From: Ceratodon purpureus
Lineage: Eukaryota > Streptophyta > Bryopsida > Pseudoditrichales > Ditrichaceae
Direction: 5' to 3'
Assembly: GCA_014871385.1 (NCBI GenBank)
Contig: CM026426.1
Location: 91,593,948-91,657,947 of the forward strand
Length of the DNA: 64,000 nt
Shown: positions 1-12,168 of the stretch, in pieces
Numbering within the stretch: position 1 is the stretch's first letter
Layout of the letters: every line of letters starts with the position of its first letter
The notes under the pieces: generated by a model
Told to the model about the DNA's origin: nothing
The model's input: only the letters and a program-made list of their open reading frames with translations
The model's database searches: none
Program-made: the position numbers and the translations under genes

Positions 1-520
1 CTTCACCTTGTTATTGTATTCCCAGCCTTCATGCATCAGTTGTACGGTCCCATTCTTTTTAATATTTATTACATTATTATATTAAACGTAAATAATTCGT
101 TCTCAAAGGGTCCTTGTTACAATAGAGTCCATGGTCCTTTCCCAATATTCCAATTCTATTTCTTATTCTTATTTTTGAACTACTACTACCCTCTTTATAT
201 TATTTTTAATTTAAAACTTGCTTCCCATTCATTCTGGAAACGATTTCAATCTAATACTGTTTACTTTTCAGTTCCATTTATCCTATTCTCCTTCACACGT
301 TTTCCTTTTTTATTAAGTCCCCCTTTTTTTTCTTAATTTTTTTTTTTAATTAATTTTTTTCATTATCTATGTTATTATAAACAGTTGGAGAAGTCTTGCA
401 ACTAGTCAGTAACATCTTCAATTAAATATGATTTCATTCGCCGCCCTTATTCCTCTATATATATAATATTTTTTTCAAATTGGATAGTCCACAGTGATTT
501 ATAGACCAAAGGTGGGCCTT
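1..520. other. AT-rich sequence upstream of the Tnp2 gene
   Basis: This stretch is T-rich and pyrimidine-rich with no convincing coding signal; the only open frame is low-complexity. It presumably holds the 5' part of the CACTA-type element whose transposase begins at 587. I saw no CACTA-type terminus here, so the left end may lie outside the window. Confidence 0.5.
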
Positions 521-536
521 TATATAGATGACGTCA
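521..536 (+). promoter_or_regulatory. Candidate promoter of the Tnp2 transposase gene
   Basis: A TATATAG box (521-527) is followed at once by the palindrome TGACGTCA (529-536), a bZIP-type element. The pair lies about 60 bp before the ATG at 587, a plausible core-promoter position. Whether it is active is not known. Confidence 0.4.
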
Positions 537-586
537 GCAGAAATGGCCACGTCATTTCCATGCATACATGGTGATTTTTACGGGGA

Positions 587-3500
587 ATGCTTTTTGACGC
601 CGCGGATTACTTGCAGGACTTGTATCTCGAGGGCATGAATAGCAACGCAATTGCCGGCTGTGGCGATGATCTTGGGAATCCCAGGCCAATCGACCTGCCC
701 GCAATTGGCGTTGCAACTTTTCCAGATAGCAACGACATAGACGACAACGACAATGAAGGTAACCGTTTCGACTCACCTTGGGGCGAAGAAGAGGTGATTC
801 CACACATCCTCACAAATTTAGCCCGTATAGGTTTGGAGAACATACCTCCTAATCTAAGTTCTGCAGAAGACGAGGAAATGCCCTATATTGTGAAGCAAGC
901 TTCGACTCCCATATTCACTGGTTCGAAGAAGAGTCTCCTTAACTTCATTATTTGGGCATTAGGTTTGCAAACAAAAAATAGACATTTGAACTTGGCAATG
1001 GACGACTGGTTCAGGGGAATGGCTGACAATGTGGCACCTTCCGGTCAAGGCATTGTGAACAACATGCCACGCTCGCGTATGGAGGCTCGGAAAGTTATAA
1101 CGGAATGTGGGCTGGACTATATCACTATTGACTGCTGCCCATGCGACAACTTCATTTACTATGGTCCAGTTAGTGAAAATTTACAACATTGCACGGTGCC
1201 ACAGTGTGGCCTCAGCCGGTACAGAGATGACTTGAAAAAGAAAACAGTTCCCAGGAAAAAGTTTCATTATTTCCCCCTGTCCCCGAGGTTACAGAGCCTA
1301 TATAGAAGCCCGACGTTTGCCAGACTTATGCAGTGGTATTATTTTCATCGATCTACTGATGGGGTTTTGAGGGTACCAGCTGATGGAGCAGCATTCCAAC
1401 ATGCAGAAGGTTTGCTACGAGAACAACTGGGCGTCGAACACAACATACGTAGCGTTTTTCTGAGTCTCGCTATGGATGGCTTCAATCCCCACGGACACAA
1501 CTCACTAAGCCACTCGACATGGCCAATATTATTGTCCTTGTTGAATTTACCACCGTGGATGTCTATAAAATCTACCCACGTGATCCTCTCCACTATAATA
1601 CCAGGTTCGACCTCCCTTACTATTCTCTTTCATGCATTATAAATCACTCTTCACCTAGGAACAGTATGTAACGAGATTATTAGACCACAATCCTTTATCT
1701 CTAATTTTTTTATTTCTTTTTACAAATAACACAGTTGTAATTGTCCCCCTAAACACAGGTCCACAGAAGGTAAAAGACGTGCATCTTTACATGCAGCCTT
1801 TAATTGACGAGTTAAAGCTACTTTGGGTGAGTGGCATTCCAGCGCAAGATGTGACTTCCCCAGAAGGGAAGGATAAGTTCACACTACGAGCTATGCTGGT
1901 TTGGACAATACACGACTGGCCGGGTGCAAATCTCTTTGACGTGAAACAGGTTTTTTATTCTAACATGTTTTTGTTCTCGTAAATCATAACATACACCATG
2001 TATGTGAGTTTACAGGGTTGTAGCGGTGGTTTTCCTCCCGTTTTAAATATTTACATTGTCTGCCATATCCGCAGGTTATGGACTCTGCTCTGGATTGCAA
2101 GTTTCAGGATATAAAGCGTGCCCTCGCTGCCATCCTTCGGACTTTGAGTCCCATTATTCGAAGACCTTACGGAAAACAGTATACATGGGTTACAGAAAAT
2201 ATTTACCCCCCCAGCACAGATTCCAGAGAGAGGGATTCTCACAATTATTCGATGGGAAAGTGGACACACGAAACAGTCCCCGATCGCCTGATCAAACATT
2301 CTGGTACGAGCAATGGCAGAGAAATGTAAGGACTGAGGAGGAAAGTGGAATACCTGCAAAAAGTACTGGGATCAACAAATTGTCATGTTTTTACGAGCTG
2401 CCATATTTTAAGGTAAGTTGTCCACGAAAGTCATTCGATAATGTTGTACGTGTTCTTAATGAAGCATGGAGTCATTAACGGTAACCGCAAACACTATTCT
2501 ATTCATAGTTCACTTTATTAGATTAAATATAGGCTATCCGAGTGGAGCTCAGGAGGCTCCCCCATGTCTTACTGCATCTCTGGTCATGACTACCAAAGTG
2601 CTTATATTTAGGGTGATTAGCCTTTATCGCGGAATTACTTTCTTAGATCATGTATCCACTGAGGAGTGGATCTAGTTTGATCAAATGGATTCATGAAATT
2701 TCCATTTATCCTAGCTATCTAATATTGTTTAGTTTATTTCATTTTTTTGCCAGGATCTTAAATCACCACATCTACTTGACACCATGCATATCGAAAAAAA
2801 TATATGCGTTGCCTTGCTGAAGACCTTATCCAGTGCAAATGGTGCGAAGTCAGATGGACATGCTGTTAGGGAGGAGTTGAAGGCGCAGAATAGAATGCCT
2901 GCATTGCACACCCCACAAGAAGTTACAGTCGACAAAAGGACTGGTGCCACGTCATATAAATATGCAAAGGCACCCTGGGTGTGGTCCGCAACAGAGTTCA
3001 AGACTGTTACTGAAACCATTGCGAACATAAAGGCTCCATCAAACTACGGTTCATCAATGGCGCACAAATTCAAGGACAAGAAAATTGTGGGGATGAAGAC
3101 ACACGATTGGCACAACATTCTGCATGATTATCTTCCGATAGCAATCCGCGGCACTCTAACTCTTCAGGTAAGAAATGCGATATACCGAGTTTTCCATTTC
3201 TTCAAAAATGTGTGTGCTAAGGAGATAAAAATTGCGGATTTACCAAGGCTCAAACTGGAGGGGTTCGAGATCGCTTGCTTGCTGGGGATGGTTTTACCGC
3301 CTACCTTCTTCGATATCCAGCCACACCTTATGGTCCACCTAGTTTAGGACATTTTCAACGCTGGCCCTGTCAATTACCGATGGATGTACTTCGTAGAGAG
3401 GTACATGAAGAAATTAAAGGAATGGGTTTGCCAACATGCCCGTCCGGAGTCAAGCATGGCAGAGGGATATATCAGTTACGAGGCCATGGTAATGGCTACA

Positions 3501-4589
3501 GAGTACTCAACTCTCCTCGATCCAAAAGCACGTAAACTGTGGAGTCTCGAAGAGAATTTAGAGATGGCGGATGAGCTTTTACCGAAAAGGTATGTGCTGA
3601 AGAGGATGAGTGATGTTGTGTTTGAGCAGGCTCACTCGTTTGTTGTAAAAAACCACCCTAGTCTGGCAGGATGGCGGGATAAATACTCTGATACGGTAAT
3701 GCATAGCAGCGCGCCCCCTTCGTTTCGACACTGGCTTCGGCCAGCTGTTCTAGCAGCGTTGGGGTCCGGAGAGTACGTTCCACAGGATGTATTGGATCTA
3801 AGTGCCGGGCCGGTAGCCACCGCACGTTACTACTCTGCCATGTGGTCCAAAGGACGTCATTTTAGGATAGCTAGTCGTGACAACGGCCAGAAAACCACTA
3901 GCGACTCTTACATCACGGCTTACTTTGATATGGGACTCGATGAAAAGGTGGAGTTCGTTGGGCAGGTGGACAGCATCATGTTAGTGGACTATGATTCTTT
4001 ACGGCAAACCATGATACGTGGAAACTTGTGGCAGAATAACGTTTCTACAAGGCGGCCAAGCACGACCATGATCAGAGACGAATGCGGTATTAACCGTGTG
4101 TTAGCCAAGCAGTTCATGAAATCTCATTTGGAAAAACACGAGCCTTTTGTGTACCCCTCGGAATGCAACCAGGTTTTCCTAGTGGAGGACAGGTTGCACA
4201 AGAATTGGAAGTTGGTCGTAGATGCTGAGGAGCGACGAACAAGGGTTTTTCAGAGTTCAGTCCCGGATATACCGCCAACTTACAGAACGCCCAACAGTAC
4301 TTCAGAAGAGGACGCTATAGACGAGGTCATTGTTGACGACGATGACAAGTCTGACAGTGAGAGGGATCAGGTAGAGGATGAAGATGGTAACGAAGAAGAT
4401 AGGACACAGGTTTACGTGAGACGAAGGAAGGTAGTCAACGACCATGAAATTGATCTTGAACAAGAAGAAGAGATCCGTAGAGACGAAGAGGAGGTGGCAG
4501 ATTTGTCGGATGCGGAGGAGATCGAAGACACGGGTGTCGAGGTGGACGCCCCTGTAGTCGATTCTGACTATGAAACATTGGAACTCTAA
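587..4589 (+). pseudogene. CACTA (En/Spm-type) Tnp2 transposase, multi-exon, with a nonsense mutation
   Basis: The family cuts and pastes CACTA transposons. Tnp2 blocks appear in the usual order. A first exon (587-1604) ends in STIIPG and joins through a GT-AG intron (1605-1758) to PQKVKDVHLYMQPLIDELK, then FTLRAMLVWTIHDWPG. GYKACPRC follows after a second intron ending near 2074. An exon to about 2412 and one from 2754 (DLKSPHLLDTMHIEKN) carry the middle of the protein. From about 3168 the frame reads through to FFDIQPHLMVHLV, where an in-frame TAG (3345-3347) stops it; the same frame resumes with the expected family sequence and runs to 4589, ending in a very acidic tail. The second splice as I read it leaves a one-base frame mismatch, so the acceptor choice or an indel there is uncertain. 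It starts at the ATG 60 bp after a TATA box. The N-terminal transposase-associated domain is not evident. A degenerate copy is the best reading. Confidence 0.85.
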
Positions 4590-4619
4590 AAAAAAACATA
4601 GAGCACTTAAGTTCACATG

Positions 4620-7600
4620 TTACTGTTCTGAAGTTAAATGAATGCGACAAAGTAATCCTTCTTCTCCTTCCTTGATTCCGAATATTTTTTGCATATGTTA
4701 CTTCTACAATCACTTTCCTCGCAAGCAATTTCCTAATTCATAACATGAATGAGTGAATACCTGTTCTAAATGATAAAAACATACTGGTTTTAGATGTTAA
4801 GGAAATAAATTATAGTAAACTGAGCTCAACAGATTTCACCATTAACTACTGTATGAATACAAAGATGCGTTAAACATGTTGCCCAATGAGAAGCCGAATT
4901 ATATTACACACGTAACACGTATGTAATATAAAGTAGCCAAAGACCTTAGCCAGTAGTACGCCCTTAAGAGTTTAATATTATAGTGGACAATATATGAAAT
5001 CGATAACAATAGCCAAAATGAATAACGAGATCCATTTCAACTCGTGTCAATTCTGAATAGATTAGAATTATTTGTTTATAGTACGACGCACTATCTAACC
5101 ATAGCCAGTAAAGGCAGAAATACGATTGGTAATTATCCAAACGATGCCTGGCTAGAAATCATAAACCACAAACGGATTATAGAACCGGCATCGTTTTCTA
5201 TAATTCAGAAAATTTTCAGAATTAAAACTGGACCAGAATAGGAGAAAAGGAAACTAACTCTGGTAATTTGAAATAATTAAGTTAAAGATAACCTGTAATG
5301 AAAGGACACCAACTAGGAGAGAATGGAATGTTGAAATAAATTTGAACAATAAAGAAATAAACATAAGTGTGTGTTGAATTGTAAATCCGTAACTGTGAAG
5401 TACCAAATCTCTGAGCAAAATGTTTGGAGCACTTCTAATAATTGTAAGGTCTGAAATTGTAAATGGAAAATCATAAATGAAAAGATCAAAAGTCGAGATG
5501 GAAGATCAAAAATCATAAATGGAAAATCAGAAACCATAATTGGAAGATTTAAATTCAGAAATGGAAAATCCGAAATCAAAAAAAAGGATCAAAGAACATA
5601 AATGAAAGATCAAAAAAGCATAATTGCGAGATCAAAAATCATAAGTGAAAAATAAGAAATAAAAAATGGAATATCAAAAATCCTAAGTGGAAGATAAAAA
5701 AAGAGCTACAGAAAATCAGAAATTATGAATAGACATTTGGTTAGAGGAATGAAATATTTAAAAAGGATTTTAAAAAATGCAGAACTGAAAATTTAAAATC
5801 CCTTTGTGATGAATCAAAAATTCGAAAATGCAAATTCCAGATCCATAAATGTCGACGGAAGAACCAAAATTGGAAATTGACTAATAGATAATTAAAATTG
5901 AAGGTCCAGAAAAGATAAGAATAGGGCCAAAAATTGGAAATTTAAGATACATAAATGAAAATTGAAGATCTCAAATGGAAAATTGGAAGATTAAAAATCA
6001 AGTATGGAAGATCTATAACTGAGAATCAGAGATCTTATAGAATGATAATTAAAGATCCCCAAATGCACTTATAACATATCTATTTTCATGAAATATATAT
6101 TAATAAATTTCATCTTCAAGATATATCGATGAAAAATATTACAATCTCCGAACATGTGGCATTCTTCAAATACACTGTTAGAGATACGTGTTACCAAACC
6201 TTTGAAACATTCTTGGAAAACGTATTTATGTGAAGTAGAAAAATATCATCACTAACCACCTCAATAATAGAAGAGAGGCCCGTGAGATAATATAATTACA
6301 GTAAGTCATATATCTCTATCTAATTTACACAGGTCGTAAAAAAATTTGAAATGTTTTAGAAAGTACAACGTACTATATTTGGAGACTGATCTTGTATTAA
6401 TGTAAATACATAAGTTTTTAAGTTCACAAAAGATTATTTTTTTTTTTTGGAAATACATGTAAGTGAAGACTTGATATATTTTTTTACACTACTTTATGAA
6501 ATAAGTGATATAAAATGGTCTGCATTGAAGTATATATTTAATAATAAATGGAACTGAATTCAAAAGTAGGAAAAGAATTTATTTTGAAGAGACGCACTAA
6601 GAGTTTGGAAATGAGTAAGAATGTTGAATAAATATAATTCAAGGACGAGTATAATATTATCAAGGCGGATATATAAATCTGTATGTTCATTCTAATATAT
6701 GAACATAAGTATTGAAAAAGTCTTATATATGACATTGATGGAAGGGAGTATCGCATGGATTATTTTGAATAGGATATTTTATGTAATATATACAATTTTT
6801 TATTTTTTTTCAATGAACATTTTTTTTCAAATTGGAAAAAAACATCATCTAAAGAGAATAGAGGGCCCAAAATGAAGAAATTAAGTTTTTAGAAAAATCC
6901 ATTTTCATGATTTTGAACTAGTGGTGAAATTTACATTCAATTGATGATGTTCTGTTTAGGAAGATTTGTGGAAGATACCGCATGACAGCTTAGACAGTGA
7001 CTAAATTGGTCTAGAACTACACCAAAATGCTTGAAATCAAGTATGTGCCTTTTAAAAAAGGCCAATTCATATTCAGTTATTAGTGGTCACATTGTGCATT
7101 TTGTGGTAAACTTTATTATGCTCTCCCCTGTGAGTACTGAATTAAATTCAAAATATGAGAAAGAGACATTTTTAAACAAACTCAACACCGAAGAAATTTA
7201 AAAATTCAATGATATTTTGGTATTAAAATGACATTGAATGTCCCATTAAAGCTATAGGAATAGAAAAGGATGAATAAATTAAAATACCAAATTTAAAAAA
7301 AATAAAAAAATACAAGATTAAACAATCAAAATTTTTATTTTATTTTATTTTAACGTAAGTGACGTCAAAGGAAATTTATGAGTGGCATATTATACAAACA
7401 TAATGAACCCATTATATATATGGCAACACAAAATAACATATGAAGAAATAATAGTTGGAAACGTAGTCCTCAACAAATGAACTTTGATGTAGGTGCGGAA
7501 AGACCTGTTTCGTAATATATTTAAAAACCAAAATAGTCTTTAATTGAAATTTCCATGAAAGTTAAAGGAAGAGAAGGAAGGGAAGACAGATAGATAAGAT

Positions 7601-7814
7601 AACATTAATGTAGTGGATTAGAAAAGGACAGAAGCCCTCGCTTTAGAATGAAAGGAACATAAATGAGAGTATTGTACATTTGGAATGGGAAAACCAAAAA
7701 ATACAAAAACACTGAACAGAGCACATGTAAGATTATACATGTTACATTCTAAAGGGGTTGTAACTAAATCCAAATTGAAATATGAACCTTCTACTGGAAA
7801 TATGAAGGTTTTAG

Positions 7815-7845
<31 letters not shown>

Positions 7846-8473
7846 ACAAAAAACACAAAAATCAAATAGGATAACGATTTCTGCATTGAGTAAAACTGTA
7901 TATCCCATGAAAGACGTAAAGAAACAAGGTATAATAAAATAATCATGAATTTAAAAAGCAGGAAAAATAAACACATCATAAAAGACCATTATCGTATGAT
8001 GGTATATGTGGAAATAATAAATGTCTACGGGGCATTGCGGTTTACATCGTGAATGATAAACACTATCCGGAAAATGATAACCACTCCGGAATTGGCTATT
8101 TCATTATATTGAAGCAAATTTTATCTAATCTAGAATTGTAAAAACTTGCAGATAGGGCACCAAAGACTGTTAATGTGAATGAATTAAATGGAATTACGAA
8201 CTTTACAATTAAAGTGCGAATCAAGTCAATAACTTTAAATGGGATTCAAAATAGTGAAAGGAAAACTACTTTTATGTGCCATTGGAAATATAAACTTAAA
8301 TCATATTCTCTGATCCCACCCCGTAGTGTACATACAAAACATTAGGAATTAGTTTCGTAGAATTTGACAGTGCTGGATACACATTGTCCCGGATATGATT
8401 TTAAATATTGTGGTGAATTTTCAGTAGTAAGTCTTGAGTAAACTTCGTCGACGGTAGCGTCATCGTTAATCAT
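4620..8473. other. Long AT-rich non-coding spacer
   Basis: No supported gene in this stretch. It is very AT-rich with homopolymer runs, including about 27 A residues near 7818-7844, and one block of degenerate short repeats (5440-6060, listed separately). It could be internal or terminal CACTA sequence, but no terminal or subterminal motif was recognised. Confidence 0.6.
5440..6060. repeat. Degenerate A-rich short tandem repeat
   Basis: Units such as GGAAGATCAAAAATCATAAAT and GGAAAATCAGAAA recur roughly every 18-24 bases with many substitutions, giving an irregular ladder of GATC/AATC blocks separated by A-runs. There is no coding potential. It looks like an old, decayed minisatellite. Confidence 0.55.
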
Positions 8474-9064
8474 ATGCGCTCCGTAAGCATCAGTAAACAT
8501 CGGGGCTCCGGCGGAGGGTCATTATCTATTTTTGATGCCCTGAATTGTCAATCTCGGAGTTCAGGTAAGAATCCTAAATCCTGGCATGTAAAATATCCGA
8601 AATGCCAATCAATCTTCGACAGTGGTACCCTATGCAGTCGTGATAAGACGGACAATCTATCTTCCTCCTATTCAGATATTTCCGTCATTCTTCGTTGTGA
8701 CCTTCGAAGTGCCCATGTCTGTCTGCCGCACCTTGCCTCAACCGTCCAACGAAGCCATCAAGTGCCGTATTCTGCAATGGAGGATGCCAGAGCGTGGAAG
8801 TTTCAACACGTTCTTATGAACTGGCTCGGCGACCTCCCATTCGACGACATGCCGGAATTCAGCATGTCCATCGACATCTTTCGCCGATTCTGCTCTTCTT
8901 CAAAACATGGCGCCGAATTTCTCAAGAACTGGGTGAAGATTGAGGAACAGAAGGGCGAGGATGGAAAACGCTGCCCCTTAGGGTTTCTGTACTGCTACTA
9001 TGCACTCCAGCAACCCTCACCTTACAGAAATGTTCGCCTCCGTCTTCAGAAACTAGCCGACTGA
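8474..9064 (+). CDS. Hypothetical ORF, 196 codons
   Basis: An open frame with an ATG and a balanced, globular composition in its second half, starting at the internal Met MEDARAWKFQHVL. That half has aromatic and charged residues spaced like a folded protein; the first half is Ser-rich and low in signal. A GT-AG style donor (CAG|GTAAGA near 8563) lies inside the frame, so the first part may be a separate exon. I recognise no domain. It lies between the Tnp2 pseudogene and the MULE, so it could be an exon of the outer transposon, a captured fragment or a remnant of a host gene. There is no supporting promoter. Confidence 0.3.
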   Translation: MRSVSISKHRGSGGGSLSIFDALNCQSRSSGKNPKSWHVKYPKCQSIFDSGTLCSRDKTDNLSSSYSDISVILRCDLRSAHVCLPHLASTVQRSHQVPYSAMEDARAWKFQHVLMNWLGDLPFDDMPEFSMSIDIFRRFCSSSKHGAEFLKNWVKIEEQKGEDGKRCPLGFLYCYYALQQPSPYRNVRLRLQKLAD

Positions 9065-10431
9065 ATGTCGACACACGATTTAGCTACCTTGTCAGTTAGA
9101 ACGTAGGTAAGGTTACTGTAGGCGTTATCGCTTGTATTTTGACCTACAAACTCATGTGACTTCTTAAAGTCTGACTCACTAACAAGTAAGGAGACGCAGA
9201 AGACTTTAGCAACAAATTCCATTCACAAAATTGTTGAATTTCATGCCCAACATGGAAGAGTTAGACAAAAGGCATGAAGGACTTCCTGGTCATGGAGTGA
9301 TGAAATCTGGTGATAGTCGCATGTAGCACTGGAAAATGGAGCGTCCGTTCTAAACAATGACCGCGCCAGGTATACACTTATGTCATTTCTGATGTACTGA
9401 TGTGGGGAAACCCCAATCTTCATGTCGAGCTCTGTAAAACTGTGGCATAGAAGAAATGCGTGTGAAAAGGAGCACTATGAGGGGTACTTATGTTTACGTG
9501 ATTTATTGTTGTGCTTATAATGGAATTCAGAGTGAAAGACATCCGAAACCGCTTTTGTTCACAACTTTTCATTGGTAGTTTCCAAATCTCGTTCCAGAAT
9601 TCCGTTAATCCTTGAGGGTTAGTGGCAAATTCAACAAGAGAACGTGGCTGTCATTGGGAAGCTCAGTCGAACGCAGAGACGTTGCTAAAATCAATGCCTA
9701 AAGCAAAGAGGGATCATATGCCCAGTAACGTTGCTTGAAAATGCAAACGTTGCTTCACTAACGTTGCTACGACCCCCATATTCTACTAGTGTCTACGAAA
9801 TTTCCACTGAGAGAATTAGCCAATCCAGTACAGTGTTATTTGAATTTCTAGTCCACACCGATTGGCTTGGTAATGTCTTGGACTATTCTAGCCTTGTTCC
9901 TGTAGGCTCTATGCTCATGTTGATCTGAGTATAGTGTGCTGTGTGTTCGGTCGGTTCAGAACGCATATGTGGATGTTTAAATCCTTCCGGCCATTCCTCG
10001 TGGACTTCCAGTAGCGGCAACAAATAACGATCCAGCACCTCCTGGCAAGACAAAAGCTAGGCCATCTTCAGGCACTGATATCCCCAAACCAGCGATCTAA
10101 ACACTAGTAGAGAACTGGGTATTTTCTAGAGGCTCCCATGGTCATTTTCAAGGATTTTCAGCTGGCCGTTGGGAATGACCACCATCGGAATTCAGTCTGT
10201 TAATTACGACCGGTAAGAAGACTTCCCTCCAGAACGCTGGTTGCCCACTTTGTCGTTACCTTGAGGGAACCTTCTATGTACCTGCTGATTCTTTAAATAT
10301 TAATTTTGATGAGCCAAAGTTCACGAGATCCGCAGCGGAGTGGTAATTTGTACCCCATTTTCATAATTACTACGCCTGAAGACTGAGTGACCTTAAATTT
10401 CCTTCCTTTGTGTACACTGCCCCGTTGCCCA
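9065..10431. other. Non-coding sequence left of the MULE
   Basis: No convincing gene. Only short frames with no recognisable motif occur. It ends at the MULE target-site duplication. Confidence 0.5.
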
Positions 10432-10440
10432 CTCAATTTG
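10432..10440. repeat. Left 9-bp target-site duplication of the MULE
   Basis: CTCAATTTG stands directly before the left terminal inverted repeat and is repeated exactly at 53579-53587 directly after the right one. Nine bases is the usual duplication length for Mutator-like transposition, and the match fixes both element ends to the base. Confidence 0.95.
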
Positions 10441-10673
10441 GGAGAAGGCTAAATCCCCTATAGTGAAGCCTAGCTGGCACGCACGCGCGGCCGCGGCAGC
10501 CGCGACTTTCACCCCTGGCCGCCGCCGCCTTGGTAACATGGTAACTCCTGGACTCGGTAACTTCCCCGTCCCTCGGAACACTGGCCAGTGTTACAACAAC
10601 TTCCCGCCGAGACACCAACCCGCACATACCATCCATCCCACTGCATGCCATGGCCATGGCCATGACCATGGCC
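10441..10673 (+). repeat. Left terminal inverted repeat of the MULE
   Basis: Starts GGAGAAGGCTAAAT and matches the reverse complement of 53346-53578 with about six mismatches over 233 bp. The inner end is a run of CCATGG/GGCCAT steps (about 10646-10673). The outer half includes a GC-rich block with GCGGCCGC. Both the long TIR and the 9-bp duplication fit Mutator-type transposons. Confidence 0.93.
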
Positions 10674-12168
10674 GACACTGTGGGGCCCACACTGACGTCA
10701 GCCTCACCGCGACTGTGCATTCTTTGTGTCACGAGCTTCGTTCATTTCCGAATAGTGTTTTGAGAGTGCTTAAGCTCCTCCGACGATTAGGATTTAGGGC
10801 GGAACATGAACGTGGCGATTACTTCGATTTCCGCGATTGCCCAATGTTGTCGGAACGTTCGGGGCTTCACTTCTTGATGTAGGGCTCGACGTGAACATGC
10901 AAATCTCAGATTAGGGCTATGGAGACCGCCTGATATGCGCATCTCTCCACCCAGCGCGACGAAATTGGGGGCGTGCGACTCCCTAAACTGTAGTACTGCA
11001 CATCTTGCTTGACGGGAGCACAATGCGCGTTGTTGAAGAATCGCGGAGGAAGGGGGTGGACGCGCTTGGTCTACCACCGGCGGATCAGAAGGACGTCCTT
11101 TCCTACCACCGTGTACTCCTATTCTAAACCTTCCTCTCAATGTCGTCTCCGGATTTCGTCGCGTTCTATTTCTTTGCTCCATCTGCATCTTAGTTGACAA
11201 GAGATTGTGCTCTCTTGCGACCTATTTCATTTATCCACCAACTCCCTTCAATATCCCGCCTTTGTCGTTTTGCATTGTTTCCTCTGTCTCGTTTTGGGTT
11301 CCTTCATCAGTACTCGGTGTGGGCCTCATCTGTCTCCTTTATTTCATGCTGAGGTCGCAAATGATGCAGTTTCGGACGCGAAGTCAGTTATAATTTTATT
11401 TATTTTTTTTTTTTTTTTTTAGGGTTCTGGGTTTTAATTCAGTGCCACAAACGTCACATCAGTGTCTCGAGAGGCCTTAGGGTTTTAGGTTTGACGTTTA
11501 TGATTGACATTCGGGGACTGAGGTTTAGGATTCTTATGTTTACATTAATTGTGCATTTTAATGCTAGGTCACTGGATTTATTGCTGACAAGACCTCTTGC
11601 ATGCAGACCTCGTAATTGCTACAAGCTGGATTAGGGTTCGCAGGAATGTCAGAACCGTGCCTTTACATTGGAGTGAAGGTTTAGGGTGCGGGCGTTTACG
11701 TGCATGTGCTCTGCCTCAGGCTTCATATCTCAAATCCGTCGTATTTTCTTTGCCGCAACCTCGTGAGCGCTCAACACGCAGATCACAGGTACTTCGTCAA
11801 ATCTGTGACACTATTTCATAGAACCGTCCTCGCGCTCGAAATGTGTACAAGTCCGGTCAATAGGGATGGAGATGGTGCTTCATCAGAATTGGGAGGAAGA
11901 TGTTTTGTTTCCAAGGTGTTCGTGAGTGAATTTTTACTTTGCGCATTAGGGGAAACGGTGTCACCTTTAGGAGATGAATCAAGGCGTGCAGAGAAGACCC
12001 GGAATAGTAGTCGACGGCTTAGTCCAGTTGAGCAGGGGTGTAATTTCTCGTCGTGCGAAGGATTTCTCTCCGGATTCTGTGCAGACATCGCTCTCGTTTA
12101 CCGTCATGGATCAGTACGTAGGGGTTCTAATGTGATGTTTCCACTGAAGATGATTGGAGAGAAAATAG
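10674..12168 (+). other. MULE left subterminal region and leader of the Ulp1 gene
   Basis: GC content is moderate. Telo-box-like AGGGTTTTAGGTTT near 11475, a poly-T run at about 11404-11420 and three copies of GTGACAC/GTGTCAC (10726, 11805, 11958) are present. Open frames between 11597 and 12182 have no recognisable motif; they may be 5' exons or untranslated leader of the plus-strand gene. Confidence 0.45.

Noticed and set aside
4976-5095. TAGTGG and CACTATC as CACTA termini
   Set aside because: Short words with no matching inverted partner or 3-bp duplication in the window.
7818-7844. Poly-A run as the tail of a LINE or SINE
   Set aside because: No retrotransposon body, target duplication or promoter boxes upstream; A-runs are common in this AT-rich spacer.
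10463-10882. ORFs across the MULE left TIR and their mirror copies at the right TIR
   Set aside because: They mirror each other because the TIR is repeated; they run through the CCATGG microsatellite and have no protein signature.
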